Below are positions 1 to 9,875 of a DNA stretch of 33,639 nt, in pieces. Origin of the DNA: an uncultured Saprospiraceae bacterium. Its GTDB lineage: Bacteria > Bacteroidota > Bacteroidia > Chitinophagales > Saprospiraceae. A program made the position numbers and the translations under genes. The stretch lies in assembly GCA_938022165.1 (NCBI GenBank), contig CALIEI010000211.1:1-33639 (forward strand), written 5' to 3'. Below the pieces are notes generated by a model, which worked only from the letters and a program-made list of their open reading frames with translations, ran no database searches and was not told where the DNA came from. How positions within the stretch are numbered: the first letter of the stretch is position 1; each line of letters begins with the position of its first letter.

Positions 1-162
1 TTGGCTAAATTTCCACTTTGCATTTTAGAGCTTATTACTTTAGCATTCTCTTTATTGATTTCCTTATCGCAGTTAATCTTACATACACTTTTGTCTTCAT
101 GTACTTGAGCAAAAAGAAATGATAAATTGCAGAAACAAAAATAGCAATAGAAAATACCTCAT
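1..162 (-). pseudogene. 5' part of a secreted-protein gene, frameshifted in its signal peptide and cut by the window edge
   Basis: Reading leftwards, an ATG at 162-160 opens a very hydrophobic stretch (MRYFLLLFLFLQFIISF) that meets a stop after 21 codons. If one T is removed from the run of five at 111-115, the frame continues as ...ISFAQVHEDKSVCKINC and stays open to base 1. That gives a textbook signal peptide ending SFAQ and a Cys-containing mature start. The restored frame has no start codon of its own after its upstream stop. The gene starts about 50 bases downstream of the alpha-2-macroglobulin stop and is probably co-transcribed with it. The product is not recognised from so short a piece. 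It is either a real frameshift (pseudogene or slippage-controlled gene) or a homopolymer sequencing error. Confidence 0.55.
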
Positions 163-213
163 AAATGCTCTGAAGTTTATTTTATATAATACTCCAAATT
201 TATACAAACTATT

Positions 214-3200
214 TTAGTTATTCACAGAAATCCTCATCCCTTTCGAATGACTAGCAAACTCAGGTGCATACATACTTTGTATCGTAGTCACCCCATTACT
301 AAAATCTCCTTGATGCACCACTCGCACTGGATATTCAAATACATAAGTCCCTTTTGGCAGTTGATCGAAAAAGAAATTGGTACTGGCATCTTTAGTGGAT
401 TCATAATAGCCAAGACCACCTTGCCATTTGTATTGACTAAATACATTCATAGGCTCAAATCCAGAGGCTCTCATGTCTTTCATGTGTATGAATTCCATGT
501 CTCTATCTACTCTCAATTCAATCCGAACAACAAGCTTGTCTCCCACTTCCAGTTTTGCTCCTGCTCCAACTTCATTGATTACAGCTCCGCGATCTCCTTG
601 AGACTCTTTGAATACTTTCTTGTTTAACTTCAAAGGCGTTTCTTCAAAGTCCGTGATTTTATCTAAGTCCTCAAAGTATTGCCAATAAGCAGCTCCCCAG
701 GCTGGTACTGTATTTGGGTTACTCACTTTCACAGAAGATAAATTCGGGTTGACCTCATCCCAGCGATGTTTGAAGTAGCCTGTCCCTGCTTCAGCATTGG
801 CTTGGCTTTTAGCCATATCAGCGTTCAAGATTTTATTAGGGAAGATTATATCCACTTGCTTGGTTTCTTGCAACCAAGCATCTCCACTCATCAATAATGC
901 ATACACTGCCGCAGCCGTTGCTTTGGTTGTTTCCCAAGCGTTGGTCTGTTTATTTTTGAGCAACCACAATCTTAGTTCATCCACCATCTCTTTATCCTTA
1001 GCTACTTGTTCGAATACCTCTATCATTAATGAATGGGTTTCGATAGGCATTTGATGCCAATAGTAGCCACGATCATAATTCCAGTATTTGCCTAATTCTT
1101 CATGACTCAAAGCTCTTTCGCTTAATGAAGCCACGATACCTTGTGCCTCTTGCTTCAGATCAAATCGATCTGCAGCCAAAGCCAACATCCCTTGGTAATA
1201 CAATCCTTGCTGTAGCCAGTCTTTTTCTATCCTATCTTGATAATACTTCATTACTTTTTTCGCAGGGCTGTTAAGCGATACGTCTGTAAAAAATGATCTG
1301 GCATATAAGTAATGAATCACCATACCATCCAAGCCAGGGTTCTTATTGTACTTTTTGATTCGCTCATGATGTTCCACAACACGTGCGTCAATATATCTCA
1401 ATGCTTTTTGTAAAACTACATTCATGTCTTGGCTTCCCAAGTCAACGCCAAGCGTCTTAAGATGCCCTATCCCTTCGACTAAGTACTGCGTGATATACCA
1501 AGAATCTCTACCCCCTGGAAACCAAGCAAAACCCCCATTGGTCAACTGACGTTCAGTCAAGACTTTTAGTGCTTGCGTTTTTTCGTTACTCATTTTGTTG
1601 AGGTCAAATAAGAGGCCAATGTTTCTCCGCTGTTGTTCCTCATTTTGCGCATCTAGCACCCAAGGCGTTTCTTCCAGCAGTGCCGATTTCAATTCTTGAT
1701 TTTTTGATAAGTTGGAATCCATCGCATCCGTTCCTTTCCATGCTTCAAAAATCTGCTTGATCTTTGGTGTGCTGTTGGCCACATGACTAGCTAAAGCATT
1801 GGCGTAGTACTTATTGAAAATTTGCTCTGTACACTTGTAAGGATATTCCATCAAGTACGGCAATGACTGCACTGCATACCAAGCTGGATTGCTCGTAAAC
1901 TCCAAGGTAAATGCATGATGTGTTAAAGTTGTTGAAGTATTGTCCCGCATGGTCTTAAAAACGAATTCTTTGTTCTCACCAGCGCGCAATGGCATCGGCA
2001 TTGTTTCTGTAACCAATTTACGATTGGTCAAAACAGGGACTGCACTCTCCTCTCCGTCCGCATGCTCGCCTGCCTCTGCGATTACTCTGTGTAATACAGT
2101 TCCAAGTTTGTCTTTAGGAATATCTAAATCCCAAAACAAAGGAGCAGACTCACCAGGTGCTATGGAAAAGGATTTGCTGTTTGACTTATTGGCATAAGCG
2201 ATATCTAAAGATTCATTGGTTATCGCGTCATACAACTCTAGCCTAGCTGACCCTTCCATTGGCTTTTCTGTTAGGTTAGAGACCTTAGCGGAATATCTAA
2301 TCTTATCCCCTTCTCTAAAGAACCTTGGTGCATTGGGTTGTACCATCAGTTTTTTCTGCGTGACAATTTCTTTGGTAGATATAGCGGTCGCTAATTCTTT
2401 GGTATGTGCAAAGGCCATAAACTTCCACTTTGTGAGGGCTTCATTCATTTTGAATTTCACCAAGACGTTTCCGTCTTTGTCCGTATGAAGATCTGGGAAA
2501 AAGAAGACGGTTTCGTTGAGGTTTTTTCTTACTTGCGGTGCTTTATCTGTTTCTTGCTCCGAAGTTGGTAATGTGTTATCAAAATCTTCACTTACAGAAA
2601 CATCTCCCCTTACTTGGACTCCATCAATAGCAAAGCCAGACTCCTCTTTATTAAACTCCATACTCCTCGCCTCATCCATCTGTGCTGCTGGTGCAGAATT
2701 CATTTGACGTTTTGCCTTTCTACCTCCAACTCCTGCAGAAGTAGATGCTAATTCATGTATTGATCTAGTTGGGTAATTCCAATTCCCATATGAGTTGTAC
2801 CCTAACCAATCAAATTGACGATATGCTTTAGGTTCTACATTAAAGTAGTCTTGTTGAGGATAGCTTAGCTGATTGCTACGAGCCGTTCTAAAATTTGATC
2901 CAGCCCCTAACTGTATGTTTGCATATAGATTCGGGAAATAAGTAGCTTGCCAAGAATTGGGTCTAAATTGATCCAAAGAAGCATCATACATACCCGCTAA
3001 AATTTCTGCCGCAACGCGTTCTTTCTTGTTGCCTTCTACTTTTATGATCCACTCTTCCTCTTGCCCTGGCAAAAGCTTATCTCTAAAAGTTGAATAAGAA
3101 ATCTTTAGATTTTTATTTGACCAAGGGACTAAGATTTGCTTACCCTTGGAATAAAAACGATTGTTGTAGACAACAAAACCATTGACCGCTAGATTCCCTC

Positions 3201-6200
3201 TATCAGCTTCAGAAATTTTAAATCGAGCATTTTCCTTACCCGTAAATTTCAACCACTTATGTGTTCTGCTTTTGTCTCTTCTTAAACTGGTCAAAAAAAC
3301 ATGTGCATCTTTGATACTAGTGGCAATTTGTAAATCCGCTGATTCTCCAGGTTCATAGGTAGCTTGTTTAGTCCTTATAGCTAGACTTGTTTGCACACCT
3401 AGTTCATCCTCCTCTTGATCTGTAACTTCAAAGCTTACTTCTTGCTCAACGTTATTGCCATTTTTATCTTTTGCGTTTACTGTTATTTTATACAAACCTG
3501 CTTTTAGATCAAGCTTACTCAGGTCTACAAGTCCATCTTCTGTGGTCTCGATATTTTCCTCATATATCACCTGATCTACTTCAAATTCTAAGGCTTGCTT
3601 CTTTTTCGAAAATCTGTAATCAGGGAATTGCTTTTCAAAGGCAGAACGCGTAAAACTTACTGTATCAGGAAATTCCCAAAATCTATCTCTGTATAATTTA
3701 TCTTCTCCTTTCAAGGAAGATATTTTAAGATCTATATCCGCTTTTTGAAATTTGCCGTTCAAGTTTTTAGAGGAAATGTTGATCGATTTAAAACTGTCTC
3801 TTTCGATGGGCGATGATGCACTTATTCCCAACTCTAATGCGATGTCACTTGCACGTAATCTAGTTTGCACAGATCGAGTCTCTCCACTGATGTCTGTAAT
3901 GTCAGCATATACAGTATAAACAAATACGGGTTGATCTTTCTGCTTAGTAGCTGGATCTGGAATCAGATCAAAATCAATGTCAAATGTCCCATCAGACTTT
4001 GAGATCGTCTCCCCAGTCTTAATCCTTGTTATAGCTTGCGGTCTATACCAGCGATAATAAGATCTCCAGTAGGGATACTCCACTCCTCTTTCAACTCGAT
4101 AAGCCACTTTTGCATCTCCAATAGCATTACCTGCAAAGCCAGTCGCCTTGCCTGTTACCACTACATTTTCGTTGAGTGCATACTCTGCTTCTATGGGTAG
4201 AAACTCCGCTTCAAATTTTGGTCGTTTATATTCTTCTACACTAAAACTATGCCCTCCGTAGCCTGCTACTTCGATAGTCATGTTTCCTAGCAAGCCTCCT
4301 GTAGGCGCAGTAAAACTGCCATGGATAGAGCCATACTCATTGCTTGTCAAAGTCAACTTTTCTACATCTTGATAGTTAGCGTCTTTCAGAATAACTTCTA
4401 GCTTTTCATTAGCTAAAAGGCTAGGCAACTGTGATTCGCCTGCTACATTATAAGCTATCGCCTTAAAGTAAATAGTTTGTCCAGGTCTATATATTGCTCT
4501 GTCTGAAAATATATTTACTTTGTTTCGATCTCTCTGTTTATGAGTTCTACTTTGATAAATTCGGTCCCTCAAAAATAGAACATCTTTACCTAGCTCAATT
4601 TTAGGAATGAAACTTTTGTTTTGATCTAGCTTCGCTTGAACTAAACCTTCTTTATTGCTTGTAGCCGCAGACCTTAGCTTAAGCTCATTTTTTCTTTTCC
4701 CTTGATTGTAATGCTGCTCGTAAAATGAGATCTCAGCCCCTTCTATTGGCTTTCCTGACAATCTATCCATGACTATCATTTTATAGTCCTGAGTATTTGG
4801 GCTGAGCACATAGCTCAAGTTGGATACTGTAAAAAAGCTATAAGATATATTTGATTTTTTCTCAGCAAATCCCTTTCCTGTAGATGCTAGAAGAATATAC
4901 TTACCAAATGATTGGCTTCCTAAATTGATCTCTGTACTGTGTTGATGAAAATCATCATACTTGGGTAAATTTTGAGTCCACTCTTTGATAGCTTGTCTAC
5001 TCGAAAGCACTTTCAATAAATCTCCTCGTCCATACTGTAGTTCAAATTCTTCTTCTGGATTTACCTGATATAAGCGCAAATACAGCTTGTCTAAATTTTG
5101 ATAAGAAACTTGAGCAAGCATATTTTCTAACTCCGGGTAAACCATCTCCGATCTAATATTCATAGAAAGCGCACTTAGACTAATCATTTGATTTTTTGCC
5201 TCAGTGGCTTCTCTTGACTTTGGAAAGTCTTCACTTATTTTTTTATAAATTTCATAGGCAGACTTAAGGTTATTTTTTTCCTGGTTCAAATGTGTACTCG
5301 ACGATTGATACAATCGAGCTAGAGCCATTGAAATCATAGGAGCCACTAACCTATCGCTTTCATTATTGGTGTTTAATTCTAATAGTGCATCATAATATTT
5401 CTGCCCCTTTTCTGCTAAGGTAGAATTGTTCAATCCAAACTGTAACCTTTTTAGATCCGCTTCAACCAAAGCTGGCTTATTATTTTTAGCTAAGTGAAGT
5501 CTCAATACATTTTGAAAAATGCGAGTAGCTTTTAATAAACGAGATGTACTATCTTGACTGGTAAATTCATACTTCACAAATTCCTTTGCCGAAGCAAAAA
5601 CGATCTCTTGGTCTAGGTAGAATTTATACACTGGCTCTGTCAGAAAACTATTCGGATTGACATAGTAATCCAATATCTGATGCGCAATCACATCATAAAT
5701 AGTAGGCCGTAAATGATCGGTATTTTGGGTTTTAGTTGTAATGGCATCATATTCTCCTATCGGAGCATTTTTTAGTGATTCATCCTTTAATGCTAGATCA
5801 AATTGCTTATCAATCTCTTCTATAAAATGCTGTATAGACCAAGTCTCTAATTCCTCCGGTTTAAATCCTGGGCTGGTGGTACGATTAGAAAATTTCCACT
5901 GATTAGATTGTAGATAATTAGCCAAGGACTTGCCAATCATAAAATGCATAATTGCCTTAGCTGGACCATTGAGTGTCTCCACTTCTGACTGAAAAGTACG
6001 CAGCGAATTTTCGAATCCATATTCTTCCAATTGTGATCCGTATCGCTCACGGTAGAGAATAGTCTTGATGATTTGAGGATCGTTCTTATCCTTCTTTGCT
6101 CGCTCGCACAATGTCATCACTTTTTCAAGCGCAGACTTGATCAGCCCCTTTTGTTCAAGCTCATTAATTTCCTTCCATTGTTTGGCATAGTCATCATTCA

Positions 6201-6312
6201 TTGCTGCGGACTGATTTTGCGTTTTTACTGTATTGATTTTTGCATCATTTGTAAATGAGGTCACTAAAACCCCTAGGCCTATGGCTAATGCAACAAGAAT
6301 CAAATTCTTCAT
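214..6312 (-). CDS. Bacterial alpha-2-macroglobulin family protein (MG2, A2M and thioester domains)
   Basis: Large secreted or periplasmic protease-trapping protein of 2032 residues. It opens with a signal-peptide-like segment (MKNLILVALAIGLGVLVTSF). The MG2 region with the family hallmark YRPGQT is near residue 607. The A2M domain runs at about 1265-1340 (VFFFPDLHTDKDGNV, then ALTKWKFMAFAHT). The thioester motif YKCTEQ follows, with Cys1494 and Gln1497, so the covalent trap appears intact, and an alpha-helical thioester domain and receptor-like C-terminus follow. Family knowledge: bacterial A2Ms bind attacking proteases covalently after bait cleavage. E. coli YfhM is paired with PBP1c, but no PBP1c is seen here. 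The protein is longer than YfhM (about 1650), with extra N-terminal helical or TPR-like sequence. Residues about 1181-1232 carry an odd TonB-plug-like stretch (see findings). ATG at 6312 was chosen because the signal peptide starts there. Confidence 0.93.
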   Translation of the reverse strand: MKNLILVALAIGLGVLVTSFTNDAKINTVKTQNQSAAMNDDYAKQWKEINELEQKGLIKSALEKVMTLCERAKKDKNDPQIIKTILYRERYGSQLEEYGFENSLRTFQSEVETLNGPAKAIMHFMIGKSLANYLQSNQWKFSNRTTSPGFKPEELETWSIQHFIEEIDKQFDLALKDESLKNAPIGEYDAITTKTQNTDHLRPTIYDVIAHQILDYYVNPNSFLTEPVYKFYLDQEIVFASAKEFVKYEFTSQDSTSRLLKATRIFQNVLRLHLAKNNKPALVEADLKRLQFGLNNSTLAEKGQKYYDALLELNTNNESDRLVAPMISMALARLYQSSSTHLNQEKNNLKSAYEIYKKISEDFPKSREATEAKNQMISLSALSMNIRSEMVYPELENMLAQVSYQNLDKLYLRLYQVNPEEEFELQYGRGDLLKVLSSRQAIKEWTQNLPKYDDFHQHSTEINLGSQSFGKYILLASTGKGFAEKKSNISYSFFTVSNLSYVLSPNTQDYKMIVMDRLSGKPIEGAEISFYEQHYNQGKRKNELKLRSAATSNKEGLVQAKLDQNKSFIPKIELGKDVLFLRDRIYQSRTHKQRDRNKVNIFSDRAIYRPGQTIYFKAIAYNVAGESQLPSLLANEKLEVILKDANYQDVEKLTLTSNEYGSIHGSFTAPTGGLLGNMTIEVAGYGGHSFSVEEYKRPKFEAEFLPIEAEYALNENVVVTGKATGFAGNAIGDAKVAYRVERGVEYPYWRSYYRWYRPQAITRIKTGETISKSDGTFDIDFDLIPDPATKQKDQPVFVYTVYADITDISGETRSVQTRLRASDIALELGISASSPIERDSFKSINISSKNLNGKFQKADIDLKISSLKGEDKLYRDRFWEFPDTVSFTRSAFEKQFPDYRFSKKKQALEFEVDQVIYEENIETTEDGLVDLSKLDLKAGLYKITVNAKDKNGNNVEQEVSFEVTDQEEDELGVQTSLAIRTKQATYEPGESADLQIATSIKDAHVFLTSLRRDKSRTHKWLKFTGKENARFKISEADRGNLAVNGFVVYNNRFYSKGKQILVPWSNKNLKISYSTFRDKLLPGQEEEWIIKVEGNKKERVAAEILAGMYDASLDQFRPNSWQATYFPNLYANIQLGAGSNFRTARSNQLSYPQQDYFNVEPKAYRQFDWLGYNSYGNWNYPTRSIHELASTSAGVGGRKAKRQMNSAPAAQMDEARSMEFNKEESGFAIDGVQVRGDVSVSEDFDNTLPTSEQETDKAPQVRKNLNETVFFFPDLHTDKDGNVLVKFKMNEALTKWKFMAFAHTKELATAISTKEIVTQKKLMVQPNAPRFFREGDKIRYSAKVSNLTEKPMEGSARLELYDAITNESLDIAYANKSNSKSFSIAPGESAPLFWDLDIPKDKLGTVLHRVIAEAGEHADGEESAVPVLTNRKLVTETMPMPLRAGENKEFVFKTMRDNTSTTLTHHAFTLEFTSNPAWYAVQSLPYLMEYPYKCTEQIFNKYYANALASHVANSTPKIKQIFEAWKGTDAMDSNLSKNQELKSALLEETPWVLDAQNEEQQRRNIGLLFDLNKMSNEKTQALKVLTERQLTNGGFAWFPGGRDSWYITQYLVEGIGHLKTLGVDLGSQDMNVVLQKALRYIDARVVEHHERIKKYNKNPGLDGMVIHYLYARSFFTDVSLNSPAKKVMKYYQDRIEKDWLQQGLYYQGMLALAADRFDLKQEAQGIVASLSERALSHEELGKYWNYDRGYYWHQMPIETHSLMIEVFEQVAKDKEMVDELRLWLLKNKQTNAWETTKATAAAVYALLMSGDAWLQETKQVDIIFPNKILNADMAKSQANAEAGTGYFKHRWDEVNPNLSSVKVSNPNTVPAWGAAYWQYFEDLDKITDFEETPLKLNKKVFKESQGDRGAVINEVGAGAKLEVGDKLVVRIELRVDRDMEFIHMKDMRASGFEPMNVFSQYKWQGGLGYYESTKDASTNFFFDQLPKGTYVFEYPVRVVHQGDFSNGVTTIQSMYAPEFASHSKGMRISVNN

Positions 6313-6436
6313 AATCTACTCAATTAATTTTTTGGCAAAATGCCTTTGTAAGTAGGATGCGTTTTCACTGGATATTACACAAGGTAAGAACGACTTATTG
6401 CCGATTTTAATTTTTTCTTAACAAAAGGTATTTAAT

Positions 6437-6517
6437 TATGAGTTATGAAGTATGAATTATGAATGCTTTTTTGGAATGATGTGAGTTATGAAGTATGAGT
6501 TATGAATGCTTTTTTGG
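6437..6517. repeat. Period-7 repeat (TATGAAT-like heptamers) in two copies
   Basis: A 36-bp unit at 6439-6474 recurs at 6482-6517 with a single A/G difference. Each copy is itself a run of heptamers (TATGAGT, TATGAAG, TATGAAT/GAGT, TATGAAT) followed by GCTTTTTTGG. It lies between the alpha-2-macroglobulin start and the GC-rich element at 6594. The whole gap 6313-6833 contains no convincing gene. Small open frames in it run through the repeats and the GC-rich element on both strands. Confidence 0.8.
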
Positions 6518-6593
6518 CGTGTGCTTACTCGTTTCTTCCAGTATTTATACATTTTTACTGTGCAAATCAATCTTGATAGATGATATGAAAAGG

Positions 6594-6803
6594 CTTTTTT
6601 GGGCGACTCACTGCACGCATGACTATGCTGCAATGCCTCCCAAGCATGCGTTACGTGATCAGGCTGTGCATCACTCCATTTCATTTCGGTCCCTGCACAT
6701 GGCTCCGAAAGGGTTCGTAGCCATGCTGGTGACTGGTCGCTATGCGCCCATGATTACCATCCTTGTCGCTTGGGTTTTAGAAATTTAGTAAAGAGTTTCC
6801 GGA
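6594..6803 (-). repeat. GC-rich intergenic element, copy A
   Basis: A stretch clearly richer in G+C than its surroundings, with no convincing gene. Read on the minus strand it starts with CCGGAA (6797-6802), has the core GACAAGGATGGTAATCA (6752-6768), an inverted pair ACGCATG/CATGCGT (6615-6621, 6645-6651), and ends GCCCAAAAAA. The same order of parts (CCGGA, AAGGATnGTAA, GC-rich body, hairpin, CCCCAAA) is seen in the copy at 16361-16573, and parts of it at 9505 and 23120. The assignment to one family is by eye. Confidence 0.5.
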
Positions 6804-6833
6804 ATGGATGCTAATCGCTTATATTTAAATTCT

Positions 6834-7361
6834 ATGAGAGTTTTCATAACTGAACAGGATCAAAAAACTACAATCACCATTTCAAACAAGGAAGTCAATA
6901 TTGTGATAAAAATGATCTTAATCATTCTTGTGTTATTTTCGATTGCAGGGTTTGTCATGTTACCACTTCGCATGGGATTAAATGAAGGTACAGGCATGAT
7001 GATGGTCATCTTCGTCATAGTATGCATTTACAATGGTCGCTTGTTGCTATGGAATTTTTATGGAAAGGAGACCATTGAATTGTTCCAAGATAAAGTAGTG
7101 CAAACTTTTGATTATCGACTATTCAAAGATGTAAATACTATTGAGAATATGGGCTTAAAGATGACTGCACAAAATCGAATACCAAAAAAAGAACAAACTT
7201 TAGATAGTGATATATTGGACAAGGACATACAATGGGCTACCGAAAACAATAAGGCAGTATTATTCAATGATAAAAAAGAATTTCTACAGTTAAATGCCGC
7301 AATGACCTTGGAAGAAATCAATCAAATTTTAAGCGTGATTTATAACAATAGTCCAATTTAA
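6834..7361 (+). CDS. Hypothetical two-helix membrane protein
   Basis: About 175 residues. A short N-terminal soluble part (MRVFITEQDQKTTITIS) is followed by two hydrophobic segments (IVIKMILIILVLFSIAGFV and MMMVIFVIVCIYNG) and then a soluble domain of about 100 residues (ETIELFQDKVVQTFDYRLF and onwards). This topology resembles small bacterial membrane proteins with a PH-like C-terminal domain, but no signature is decisive. An upstream in-frame ATG at 6804 would add 10 residues. I prefer 6834 because a near-consensus -7 box TATATTTA (6820-6827) lies between the two ATGs, which would place transcription start just before 6834. No operon partner. Function unknown. Confidence 0.7.
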   Translation: MRVFITEQDQKTTITISNKEVNIVIKMILIILVLFSIAGFVMLPLRMGLNEGTGMMMVIFVIVCIYNGRLLLWNFYGKETIELFQDKVVQTFDYRLFKDVNTIENMGLKMTAQNRIPKKEQTLDSDILDKDIQWATENNKAVLFNDKKEFLQLNAAMTLEEINQILSVIYNNSPI

Positions 7362-7392
7362 ATCGATCACATAGGCATTTCAAAAAATGCAT

Positions 7393-8205
7393 TTAGGGGC
7401 AAGTTTGTATATCCGCTTCAAATACTGCACCTAGCTGTACATCAAAACCTGAATTTAATTGTATCTCACTTTGTGCAAAAAAGCTTACCATATCCGAAGC
7501 TAAAACAAGTCCATCAGAAACGATAATTTCTGCATCATTCGTAATGCCATTTGGAACGGTGCCATTTACATCTAGTTGTACAAAATCGCAGCCCGGTTGA
7601 TTAACCACATTAGGGCCTCCAATCGTATTTGGCATTTCTATCCAATCACTTAGATCAGTATCAGTCCCACCAGAGTATGTAACTGGATTAAGTGCTATAG
7701 AGTTTGTACTGGTGACCAGAGCTGGTACAAAATCAGAAGTAGAAGCCCATACACCAGCACTGACCGCAGTGCTTAGTCTATTTGGTGTATCTATTTGAGT
7801 GAAAATAACATAATCTTCCAATTGATCTGCTGAAGAGAAAGCATTGGTTAAGTATAGACCTAATTCTTCTCCCCCAGTATTCACTAAATGATCCCAGGAA
7901 AGCACTGTATATGCACCCGGAGCTATCATTAAACTCCCTGATATTAAAGAAATGGAAGGGTCTACATTGATTTGATCATACCTTGTGCTGCCTAGTGTAT
8001 TGGGTCGATTGCATAACCACCAGCCAGAAATATCGATTGTAGTGTTACCAGTGTTGAATAATTCAACCTGTTTGGCTGTCTGATCGATTTCATTTATGAT
8101 AATTACTCGCGGAGCTGTTTGAGCAGAAAGAGCAATATTGAAAAACAAAATAATTATCAATGAAGTAAATATATTCTTTGGCATAAAATAGTGGTTAAAT
8201 TTCAT
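7393..8205 (-). CDS. Secreted lamin-tail-domain-like protein
   Basis: About 270 residues. An N-terminal signal peptide (IFTSLIIILFFNIALSAQ) is followed by a segment typical of lamin-tail (LTD) domains: VIINEID...VELFNTGNTTIDISGWWL, then LGLYLTNAF and DYVIF. The C-terminus, DGLVLASDMVSFFAQSEIQL then GFDVQLGAVFEADI, resembles the repeat found at the end of many Bacteroidota surface proteins (coat-hanger-stack type). Probably an extracellular or surface protein; no enzyme motif is visible. The ATG at 8205 is preferred; ATG 8184 (MPKNIF) is an alternative that leaves a shorter n-region. A further upstream TTG-initiated frame seems unlikely. It converges with the gene ending at 7361. Confidence 0.72.
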   Translation of the reverse strand: MKFNHYFMPKNIFTSLIIILFFNIALSAQTAPRVIIINEIDQTAKQVELFNTGNTTIDISGWWLCNRPNTLGSTRYDQINVDPSISLISGSLMIAPGAYTVLSWDHLVNTGGEELGLYLTNAFSSADQLEDYVIFTQIDTPNRLSTAVSAGVWASTSDFVPALVTSTNSIALNPVTYSGGTDTDLSDWIEMPNTIGGPNVVNQPGCDFVQLDVNGTVPNGITNDAEIIVSDGLVLASDMVSFFAQSEIQLNSGFDVQLGAVFEADIQTCP

Positions 8206-8299
8206 TTGCAAAGTAATATAGTATTTACAGTTCTTATTCAAGTATTTGCAGTAGATAAGCTAAAATGTCCATGTGCGGCTATAATCCGTAAAAATCTTA

Positions 8300-9373
8300 T
8301 TAATTATTATAATTTACATCAATGATTTTGAATTGGATGATGTCGCCATCATAGGTCAGATAGTTCATTTCAGTGAATCCATATTCTTCATGAAAATAGT
8401 AGTCTAATGTGCTTTGACCATGCCTAGAATTGTCAGCGGTACCGAAAAGTTTATGACATTCGATTTGGCCTGTACCGGGGTAGGTTTTGTTTTCCGTACC
8501 AATGTAACTATAGGTCTGCTTTGTTTGCGTATTTGTATATAAGCCCCAATTCTTAATGATGTGCGTAGAAGATTTTTTTTTCTGCATAAGTGAATCAGTG
8601 AGCGGAAAATTTACCTGAGGGAATGGCGCTATCTCTGTCTTAAAGAATTCATTGTTTCTCATCGGATGAATCCAAACTTCTTTTTCATTTTCTATAACAC
8701 CTGTTGTATCTATACTATTCCAAAATTTTTTACCTACAGTTAGTTCCACCTCTAAGATATGGTCTATGGAATCTTGGAGCGTACTCTCATAAACATAAAT
8801 TACTTGACTTTGAGATGGTGCTGCTTCTTCTCTCCAACCTGTACCATCAGGAATCATATTTATGGTAGTATTGGCTAGGGTATCCCCTGCTGCATTTATT
8901 CTAATAGCGGAATAGAGCACATTTCTCCCTTTTTTAAAAATTCTCAAATTTTTGTGATGTGCAATTAAGCTTTCTATTCTTTGATTTAATGCATCTTCTA
9001 ATTCTTGCCACCAGTCATTTTCGTAGTATTTGCTGAAAATTTGGTAATTGACAAGTACTCTTTTCCTATCCGTCTTTGTGGCAACTTCTACTATCTTGAA
9101 TAAGTTTTTACGCACCCCTTCTTCATTATCGATCATACAGTTTGCAGCCGCTGCGCGCAACCTATCGCCGGCTATTTCTTCATCATAGGGGCTTTTTTGT
9201 GCCCATAAGTTTTCAAAGGCTTTTGCTGCCTCGTGATACTCTTCATTGTCATAGTGTTCGTCTGCTTTAAAATTCGCTTCCCAATATTTATCGTACTCAG
9301 GTGAGTTCGGTTGGGCTAAGCTAATTGTCGATAGGAAAAGTATAATACTAATGATTGGAAATAGACTTTTCAT
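8300..9373 (-). CDS. Secreted hypothetical protein
   Basis: About 357 residues from ATG 9373 (MKSLFPIISIILFLSTISLAQ), a clear signal peptide. An ATG 12 codons upstream would bury it. The first 130 residues are helical, with a TPR-like pattern (YDNEEYHEAAKAFENLW; RLRAAAANC). A beta-rich part follows with repeated Tyr/Thr strands and ends ...QFKIIDVNYNN. No catalytic motif or sorting domain was recognised. It is followed on the same strand by the lamin-tail-like gene after about 95 bases, so the two may be co-transcribed. Function unknown; likely periplasmic or surface-associated. Confidence 0.72.
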   Translation of the reverse strand: MKSLFPIISIILFLSTISLAQPNSPEYDKYWEANFKADEHYDNEEYHEAAKAFENLWAQKSPYDEEIAGDRLRAAAANCMIDNEEGVRKNLFKIVEVATKTDRKRVLVNYQIFSKYYENDWWQELEDALNQRIESLIAHHKNLRIFKKGRNVLYSAIRINAAGDTLANTTINMIPDGTGWREEAAPSQSQVIYVYESTLQDSIDHILEVELTVGKKFWNSIDTTGVIENEKEVWIHPMRNNEFFKTEIAPFPQVNFPLTDSLMQKKKSSTHIIKNWGLYTNTQTKQTYSYIGTENKTYPGTGQIECHKLFGTADNSRHGQSTLDYYFHEEYGFTEMNYLTYDGDIIQFKIIDVNYNN

Positions 9374-9504
9374 GATTTGTATTTTGTTTTTGATGTTGAT
9401 ATGGCACAATATACAATGTATAGACGGTCAGTGAGGGCAAATAGTGGCATGAGTGATTTGATATTATTTTTTTAACAAAAAATTGCGCCATATTGATAAG
9501 CATG

Positions 9505-9758
9505 TGTAAAATCGGTGCGACGTACCGCAGGTGCCAAAGCGAGTCGCCCAGCGGGCGTAAGGACAAGCGATAGAAGCGGCATCCAATTGTGGATGGATGT
9601 GGGTAGCCAGGTGCAATGGCAGTAGAGACAAGCTTGCCCGGCTTTTCAGACGGGGCATGCCTTGTCTGTACTAAGCCAAGCCATTGGATATAGCGGATGA
9701 CGCGGTGCAGCACTGATGTAGGCCTCGCCGGAATCAGGGTCTGCATGGCCCCAAATCA
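9505..9758 (+). repeat. GC-rich intergenic element, copy B
   Basis: Non-coding, GC-rich stretch upstream of sucC. It carries a core GGGCGTAAGGACAAGCG (9554-9570) and ends GCCCCAAATCA (9748-9758), the same 11-mer that closes the copy at 23120-23284 in the same orientation. A 13-bp direct repeat CTAAGCCAAGCCA (9671-9683 and 9770-9782) straddles its right edge. The overall gap 9374-9899 contains only this element and the sucC promoter. Overlapping short frames here are not supported as genes. Confidence 0.5.
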
Positions 9759-9875
9759 AAATCAAAACACTAAGCCAAGCCAAAATAAGATCAGATCGTT
9801 AAAACAGACGTGCTACACATTAGAAAATGTGGCATATCAATCGAGTGATGGCTACTATAATTGGTCGAAAAATAT

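Noticed and set aside
6457-6788. Short open frames on both strands upstream of the membrane protein gene
   Set aside because: They run through the heptamer repeat and the GC-rich element, overlap each other on opposite strands, and have no domain, signal peptide or promoter of their own.
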